Shown: piece by piece, positions 61,524 to 64,000 of the stretch | How the letters are laid out: every line of letters begins with the position of its first letter | How positions within the stretch are numbered: position 1 is the first letter of the stretch | Source of the DNA: Streptomyces aidingensis | GTDB lineage: Bacteria > Actinomycetota > Actinomycetes > Streptomycetales > Streptomycetaceae | Assembly (NCBI RefSeq): GCF_900112355.1 | Contig: NZ_FOLM01000002.1 | Coordinates: 324,742-388,741, forward strand | DNA length: 64,000 nucleotides | Reading direction: 5' to 3' | Notes under the pieces: model-generated | What the model was told of the DNA's origin: nothing | The model's database searches: none | What the model saw: the letters and a program-made list of their open reading frames with translations, nothing else | Translations under genes and position numbers: made by a program

Positions 61524-62900
61524 CTACGCGTTGGCGCGCTGGCCGGGAGCCGGGGCCACCCGACCGGTGGCGCGGGGCACGAACGCCAGGTGGCGGTGGC
61601 CCGGCCGCAGATCGATCTTCAGCCGCAGGCCGCCGATCCGGGCCAGGATCAGCGCCACCCCCACGGTCGCCCCGGCGCACAGCAGGCCGCCGGTCAGCAG
61701 CCCGATCCGGGGCCCGTGGTGGTCGGTGACCCAGCCCAGCAGCGGCGCGCCGATCGGCGTGCTGCCCAGGAAGACCATCATGTACAGGCTCATCACCCGG
61801 CCGCGCATGGCCGGTCCGCTGGCCATCTGGAGGCTGGTGTTGGCGCTGATCATGAAGGTCATGCCGACCAGTCCCAGCGGCACCATCAGGGCGGCGAACA
61901 GCCAGAAGACCGGGGCTCCGGCCGCACCCACCAGCAGCAGGCCGAACGCCCCGGCGCAGGCCGCGGTGAACCGCATCCGCCGGCTGCCGCGCTTGGCCGC
62001 CAGCAGCGCGCCGGTCAGCGAGCCCACCGCCATCAGCGTGTTGAGCAGGCCGTATGTCCCGGCACCGGAGTGGAAGACCCGGTCGGTGAAGGCGACCAGC
62101 CAGATCGGGAAGTTGAAGCCGAAGGTGCCGACGAACCCGACCAGCACGATCGGCCACAGCAGTTCCGGTCTGGCCCGCACATGGGCCAGACCCTCCCGCA
62201 GCTGGCCCTTGCCGCGCGGCGCCCGTTCGGTCGGGATCAGTTCGCCGGTGCGCATCAGCAGCAGCCCGATGACCGGTGCCAGGAAGGACAGCCCGTTGTA
62301 GAGGAACGCCCAGCCGCTGCCCACCGCGGTGATCAGCACTCCGGCCACGGCCGGGCCGATGATCCGGGCGGACTGGAAGCTGGCCGAGTTGAGCGAGACG
62401 GCATTGGGCAGCAGCGCCGGCCCGACCAGTTCGGAGACGAAGGTCTGCCGGGCCGGGTTGTCCGCCACCGTGGCCAGGCCGAGGGCGAAGGCCAGCGCGT
62501 ACACGTGGTAGACGTGCACCTGGCCGGTGAAGGTGAGGGCGGCCAGGGTGAGGCCGATCAGACCCATCGCGGACTGGGTGCACAGCAGCAGCTTGCGCTT
62601 GTCCAGCCGGTCGGCGAGCACCCCGCCGTAGAGACCGAAGAGCAGCATGGGCAGGAACTGGAGGGCCACCGTGGCGCCGACCGCGGTGGCCGAGCCGGTG
62701 AGGGTGTGCACCAGCCAGTCCTGGGCGATGCGCTGCATCCAGGTGCCTATGTTGGACACCGTGGAGCCGACGAAGTGGATGCGGTAGTTGCGGATTCTGA
62801 GCGAGCTGAAGGTCGAGGTCGCGGAGAGGCGGGGGGCGGCGGGGTCTGCGGGCTGGTCGGGTGCGGACGCTGCTCCGGGTCCCGGACTCAAGAAGAACAC
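61524..62900 (-). CDS. MFS transporter (EntS/MFS_3 type)
   Basis: 458 residues with 11-12 helices. Cytoplasmic loop LADRLDKRKLLL and the DNPARQTFVSELV segment of the EntS-like drug/siderophore exporter group. The GTG at 62900 has a ribosome site very close to it, so a start slightly downstream is possible. Follows a marR gene on the same strand, presumably co-regulated; together an efflux unit. Confidence 0.92.
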   Translation of the reverse strand: MFFLSPGPGAASAPDQPADPAAPRLSATSTFSSLRIRNYRIHFVGSTVSNIGTWMQRIAQDWLVHTLTGSATAVGATVALQFLPMLLFGLYGGVLADRLDKRKLLLCTQSAMGLIGLTLAALTFTGQVHVYHVYALAFALGLATVADNPARQTFVSELVGPALLPNAVSLNSASFQSARIIGPAVAGVLITAVGSGWAFLYNGLSFLAPVIGLLLMRTGELIPTERAPRGKGQLREGLAHVRARPELLWPIVLVGFVGTFGFNFPIWLVAFTDRVFHSGAGTYGLLNTLMAVGSLTGALLAAKRGSRRMRFTAACAGAFGLLLVGAAGAPVFWLFAALMVPLGLVGMTFMISANTSLQMASGPAMRGRVMSLYMMVFLGSTPIGAPLLGWVTDHHGPRIGLLTGGLLCAGATVGVALILARIGGLRLKIDLRPGHRHLAFVPRATGRVAPAPGQRANA

Positions 62901-62938
62901 TCCCTTGCACGGTGCGGTGTGGTGTGGTGCGGTGTGGC

Positions 62939-62963
62939 GGGGCGGGGTGGGGTGGGGTGGGGG
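62939..62963 (+). repeat. G-quadruplex motif between marR and MFS genes
   Basis: Four G4 runs and a G5 run separated by single bases, 39 bases upstream of the MFS start, on the strand opposite to the genes. Confidence 0.8.
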
Positions 62964-63000
62964 CGGTGCCCGGCGTGGGCCGGCGTGGGTGCGCCGCCGG

Positions 63001-63558
63001 CTAGAGGTGGGCGAGTTTGTGGAGGACGGGTGCGGCGCCGCGCAGCAGCGCCCACTCCTCGTCGTCGAGCCGGCCGGCCAGCCCGGTCAGCCAGGCGTTG
63101 GTCTGCGCCCGGGTGGCCTGGAGCATCTCCTCGGCCCGCTCGGTGGGGGTGACGGTCTTCTGGCGGCGGTCGTCGGCGTGCGGTTCGAGCCGGACCAGTC
63201 CGCGTTCGTGAAGCTGGGAGATGATCCGGGTCATGGTGGGCGGCTGGACATGCTCCTTGCGGGCCAGTTCCCCCGGGGTCATGGCGCCGCAGCGGTGCAG
63301 GGTGCCGAGTGCGGAGAGCTCGGCGAGGCCCATCGAGCGGTCCACGCGCTGGTGCCGGATGCGGCGGGCGAGCCGGAGCACGGCGATCCGCAGGGTGTTG
63401 ACGGCCGCGGCGTTCTCGGGATCGCCCGGCAGCTCGCCGGACGGCGCACCGGAGGCGCCCGCTACGGCCGGTCCGTCCGTGGCGTCCGTGGCGTCCGGAG
63501 CGTCCGGAGCGTCGGGTATCGAGTGCCGCGGCGGTTCGGGGGAGGTGGCTTCCGACAT
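63001..63558 (-). CDS. MarR-family regulator
   Basis: 185 residues. After a variable acidic leader (1-45) the winged helix is at about 75-140 (LGTLHRCGAMTPGELARKEHVQPPTMTRIISQLHERGLV ... DDRRQKTVTPT, in part). Regulates the MFS gene 100 bases downstream and itself. The dyad TTAGC-N3-GCTAA lies just upstream. Confidence 0.92.
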   Translation of the reverse strand: MSEATSPEPPRHSIPDAPDAPDATDATDGPAVAGASGAPSGELPGDPENAAAVNTLRIAVLRLARRIRHQRVDRSMGLAELSALGTLHRCGAMTPGELARKEHVQPPTMTRIISQLHERGLVRLEPHADDRRQKTVTPTERAEEMLQATRAQTNAWLTGLAGRLDDEEWALLRGAAPVLHKLAHL

Positions 63559-63576
63559 GCTGATCAGATTACGTGA

Positions 63577-63589
63577 TTAGCTTGGCTAA
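63577..63589. promoter_or_regulatory. MarR operator upstream of marR
   Basis: TTAGC (63577-63581), TTG, GCTAA (63585-63589), 18 bases before the marR start; AT-rich for this genome and of MarR-operator type. Confidence 0.65.
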
Positions 63590-63682
63590 CGAAAGTTCTG
63601 CCGGAAGCGGTGTGCGGGAGGCCACGCTCCGGGGCGCACGACCCTCTCGTACCCTGGTCGCTACAGGTGTGAGGGAGGCGGA

Positions 63683-64000
63683 ATGCGCTGGGCAGACCTG
63701 ACCAGCGGCGCCCGGGAGGCCCCGGAGCCGCTGGAGGGCAATGTGATCGCCACAGTGGTGGCCGGCACCGCGGTATGGGCCGTGCTGTTCCTCATCCAGG
63801 TGCCGTTCCACGGCCGCCTCGCCGACGACGGCCGCGGGAATTGGCTGTGGATCTGCCTGACCGGCTTCGGCCTCGGCCTGTTCGGCCTGTGGTACTCCCG
63901 CCGCCGGGAGGCCGCCCTGCGCGCCGCCGCCCGCCGGGAGTCCGGAGCACCGGCCGACGGACCGTCACCCGAGGGCCGCGGGCCCGCCGGGACCGACTGA
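63683..64000 (+). CDS. DUF2530-type membrane protein
   Basis: 105 residues. Two helices (about 20-40 TVVAGTAVWAVLFLIQVPF, 52-70 LWICLTGFGLGLFGLWYS) then a basic tail RRREAALRAAARR, the DUF2530 pattern. Function unknown. The stop codon is the last three bases of the window, so it is complete. GAGGGAGG ribosome site. Confidence 0.88.
   Translation: MRWADLTSGAREAPEPLEGNVIATVVAGTAVWAVLFLIQVPFHGRLADDGRGNWLWICLTGFGLGLFGLWYSRRREAALRAAARRESGAPADGPSPEGRGPAGTD

Overview
The window is a high-GC chromosomal segment of a Streptomyces or a very close relative. The evidence is the pattern of G/C-ending codons, frequent GTG starts, and genes that are hallmarks of the genus: an AfsK/AfsR regulatory pair, a conservon (cvnABCD) with two cytochrome P450s, a DmdR-type iron regulator, a WhiJ/AbaA-like XRE-DUF397-RsbW cluster, a CebR-controlled cellulase and many ECF sigma/anti-sigma pairs. 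From memory, the order fbiC - afsR - afsK - TetR ... purU ... dmdR1 - SIS - pdxH - citrate synthase ... serC follows the region around SCO4366-SCO4429 of S. coelicolor. I could not run an alignment.

Layout. 1-4.9 kb: 5' part of FO synthase (cofactor F420), the SARP regulator afsR, two tiny open frames where afsS would be expected, two AfsR/PhoP-type direct-repeat boxes, strong hairpins, and the 3' remnant of a second afsR. 4.9-9.9 kb: a block that separates afsR from afsK: an AAA ATPase with a perfect AT-rich palindrome before it, a frameshifted lipoprotein gene, a secreted GH12-CBM2 endoglucanase with a CebR-like operator, an Lrp regulator and a membrane protein. 9.9-13.7 kb: afsK and a TetR gene. 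13.8-18.7 kb: flavin monooxygenase, RsbW-like kinase, STAS antagonist, and an ECF sigma with a zinc-finger/MDMPI partner. 18.7-29.2 kb: purU, two proteins of unknown function, a large XRE-like regulator, a primase/polymerase-like protein, dmdR1, a SIS-domain gene under a DasR-like site, pdxH, a citrate synthase. 29.2-35.7 kb: ZIP transporter, then an XRE/DUF397 pair facing a four-gene run ending in a STAND NTPase, then a NUDIX hydrolase.

35.7-42.2 kb is rich in sigma factors: two paralogous ECF genes flank an XRE and an excisionase-like HTH protein with AT-rich, repeat-bearing promoters. Next come a secreted-repeat lipoprotein and a sigma/anti-sigma operon. 42.2-45.2 kb: a large FAD/4Fe-4S oxidoreductase. 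45.5-51.4 kb: a conservon operon with a CYP157-like P450 (no EXXR) and a CYP154-like P450. 51.6-64 kb: serC, a small secreted protein, two TetR units with visible operators, bioF beside a truncated ABC ATPase gene, an aldo/keto reductase, thpR, an MFS/MarR unit and a DUF2530 protein.

How the genes work together. AfsK (with Thr168 preserved) and AfsR should form the phosphorylation-dependent switch for secondary metabolism. The direct repeats downstream of afsR have the geometry of the AfsR/PhoP site that normally drives afsS. DmdR (iron) and the DasR-like site (amino sugars) add nutrient inputs. The conservon, the RsbW/STAS genes and the ECF sigma modules add further signalling layers. No tRNA, rRNA, CRISPR array, complete insertion sequence or biosynthetic megasynthase was seen.
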